DNA of 6,098 nucleotides from an uncultured Thermomicrobiales bacterium (GTDB lineage Bacteria > Chloroflexota > Chloroflexia > Thermomicrobiales > Thermomicrobiaceae): contig CALAGB010000373.1 of assembly GCA_937891245.1 (NCBI GenBank), positions 1 through 6,098 of the forward strand, read 5' to 3'. The notes beneath the pieces are model-generated. The model did not search any database, was not told the origin of the DNA, and saw only the letters and a program-made list of their open reading frames with translations. The position numbers and the translations under genes are program-made. Below, piece by piece: positions 5,148 to 6,098 of the stretch. Position 1 is the first letter of the stretch. Every line of letters starts with the position of its first letter.

Positions 5148-5158
5148 GGCGCAAACGT
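5120..5158. repeat. Imperfect inverted repeat across the aldolase promoter
   Basis: ACGTTTCGCGCCA (5120-5132) pairs with TGGCGCAAACGT (5147-5158), perfect except for one extra C at 5126. The arms are 14 nt apart, and the right arm starts at the last base of the -10 box. It could be an operator, or a hairpin in transcripts reading through from the oxidoreductase gene whose stop is 9 nt upstream. It lacks a following T-tract, so it is not a standard terminator. Confidence 0.5.
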
Positions 5159-5186
5159 TCGCCAGCGTGGAGGAAAGGATCGCGTG

Positions 5187-6017
5187 ATGCGTGCAAACCA
5201 TGTTCGTCGCCGGTTAGCCGCCGGCGAGGCGTCGATCGGTACCTGGTTGGCGTTGCCCAGTCCGGAAGCCGCCGAGTACGTGAGTCGCCTCGGATTCGAC
5301 TGGCTCGTCGTCGATAGTGAACATAACGCCATCGATATTCGCACGCTGGCCCAGATGTTCGGCGCGATGGGGAGAACCGTAACCGCGCCGATGGTGCGTA
5401 TTCCCTGGAACGATCCGCAGAACTTCAAGCGGGTGCTCGACGCCGGTGCCTGGGGTGTCGTCGTCCCGATGGTCAACAGCCGTGAGGAAGCGGAACGAGC
5501 GGTCGAAGCGACGCGGTATCAACCGCTCGGTGGCCGAAGTGTCGGCGGTGGGCGACACGCACTCAGCTTCGCGACAACAGCCGCCGAGTACTACGCCCAC
5601 GCCAACGACGAAGTGCTGCTCGTGCTGCAGATTGAGCATATCGACGGGGTCGAGCACGCCGACGAGATCTTCAGCGTGCCGGGCGTCGATGCCTGCTTCA
5701 TCGGCCCCAACGACCTGGGCGCCTCGATGGGGATCGGTCTCGGTGTGCCGCTGGAGTGCGATCACCCGCGGATGATCGAGGCGATCGCCCACATTCGTGA
5801 GAAGGCCAAGAAACATGGCGTCGCGCCCGGTATCCACTGCTCCAGCGCCGATGCAGTCAATCAATTCCTGCAGGAAGGCTTCCAGTTCTGCGCCATGGCG
5901 AGCGTACTCCGCTATCTTCTGGCCGGTCTGAGCGCCGACATCGATAAGCTCAACTGGGAAGCGTCGTTACCGCATCAGATCGAGGAAGCCGGGCACGGCG
6001 AGATCGTGCGCTATTAG
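5187..6017 (+). CDS. HpcH/HpaI family class II (metal-dependent) aldolase
   Basis: A 276-residue TIM-barrel aldolase that joins or splits pyruvate and an aldehyde, like HpcH (4-hydroxy-2-oxo-heptanedioate aldolase), GarL and RhmA. Residues matching the known E. coli HpcH active site are all present, one position later: His46 in DSEHNAID (43-50), Arg71 in VRIPWND (70-76), Asp85 in VLDAGA (83-88), the metal ligands Glu150 in LQIEHIDG (147-154) and Asp176 in FIGPNDLGAS (171-180). VVVPMVNSREEA (91-102) and RSVGGGRHA (117-125) are further family blocks. Full length for the family and apparently active. The natural aldehyde cannot be named; sugar-acid, aromatic or other catabolic roles are all possible. 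The start at ATG 5187 has GGAGG (5169-5173) and AAAGGA (5174-5179, 7-nt spacing) upstream; the adjacent in-frame GTG at 5184 is less likely. It lies 76 bp after the oxidoreductase gene, with a likely own promoter. Confidence 0.9.
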   Translation: MRANHVRRRLAAGEASIGTWLALPSPEAAEYVSRLGFDWLVVDSEHNAIDIRTLAQMFGAMGRTVTAPMVRIPWNDPQNFKRVLDAGAWGVVVPMVNSREEAERAVEATRYQPLGGRSVGGGRHALSFATTAAEYYAHANDEVLLVLQIEHIDGVEHADEIFSVPGVDACFIGPNDLGASMGIGLGVPLECDHPRMIEAIAHIREKAKKHGVAPGIHCSSADAVNQFLQEGFQFCAMASVLRYLLAGLSADIDKLNWEASLPHQIEEAGHGEIVRY

Positions 6018-6024
6018 ACGTCGC

Positions 6025-6064
6025 TACCGGGAGAGAGGGCGACCGCCCCGGGCGAGCGCCGGTA
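6025..6064 (+). terminator. Possible stem-loop after the aldolase gene
   Basis: TACCGG (6025-6030) and CCGGTA (6059-6064) form a perfect 6-bp outer stem beginning 8 nt after the stop codon, enclosing a very GC-rich interior with its own short palindrome CGCCCCGGGCG (6044-6054). No T-tract follows, so it is at best a weak or factor-assisted terminator. Confidence 0.25.
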
Positions 6065-6098
6065 CTGGTCCTCAACGCAACTGGCACGCAACGTTCGC

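Noticed and set aside
5067..5186. Earlier ATG start for the aldolase
   Set aside because: It would overlap the oxidoreductase end and run through the predicted promoter; ATG 5187 has a strong SD and matches the family N-terminus.

Overview
The window is GC-rich bacterial DNA with tightly packed genes and good Shine-Dalgarno (SD) sites. The gene content (an F420-type luciferase-like oxidoreductase, a stand-alone PRPP-motif phosphoribosyltransferase, a solo HsdR N-terminal-type nuclease domain and a DUF4236 protein) suggests a Chloroflexota (Thermomicrobia-like) or actinobacterial genome. This placement is an inference; no rRNA or other marker gene is present. I see no tRNA, CRISPR array, insertion sequence or attachment site.

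Layout. Two genes run leftward from about 1983 to the left edge: an M24-family (aminopeptidase P/creatinase fold) protein at 790-1983, then the N-terminal 221 codons of a delta-1-pyrroline-5-carboxylate dehydrogenase-type aldehyde dehydrogenase (1-664, cut by the window edge). Five genes run rightward: a COG1926-type phosphoribosyltransferase (2100-2738), a solo HsdR_N-like PD-(D/E)XK protein (2929-3681), a small DUF4236 protein with one membrane segment (3713-4030), a luciferase-like (LLM) F420/flavin oxidoreductase (4283-5110) and an HpcH/HpaI-type class II aldolase (5187-6017). The divergent junction at 1984-2099 separates the two blocks.

How the genes may work together. A proline peptidase-like protein beside a proline-catabolic dehydrogenase would fit peptide or proline degradation. 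However, the M24 protein has lost several of the residues that bind the two catalytic metals, so it may not be a peptidase. The nuclease-domain gene and DUF4236 gene are 31 bp apart and probably cotranscribed. The oxidoreductase and aldolase look like ordinary catabolic enzymes, and the aldolase probably has its own promoter.

Most notable signals. (1) The M24 protein has an eroded metal site. (2) A perfect 8-bp-arm palindrome lies exactly over the M24 gene's predicted -10 box. (3) A cluster of palindromes precedes the solo nuclease-domain gene. (4) A 12/13-nt imperfect inverted repeat straddles the -10 box of the aldolase gene, and part of that region seems to recur at the right edge of the window. 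I found no convincing complete new multi-gene system. The nuclease/DUF4236 pair is the nearest thing to one and remains speculative.
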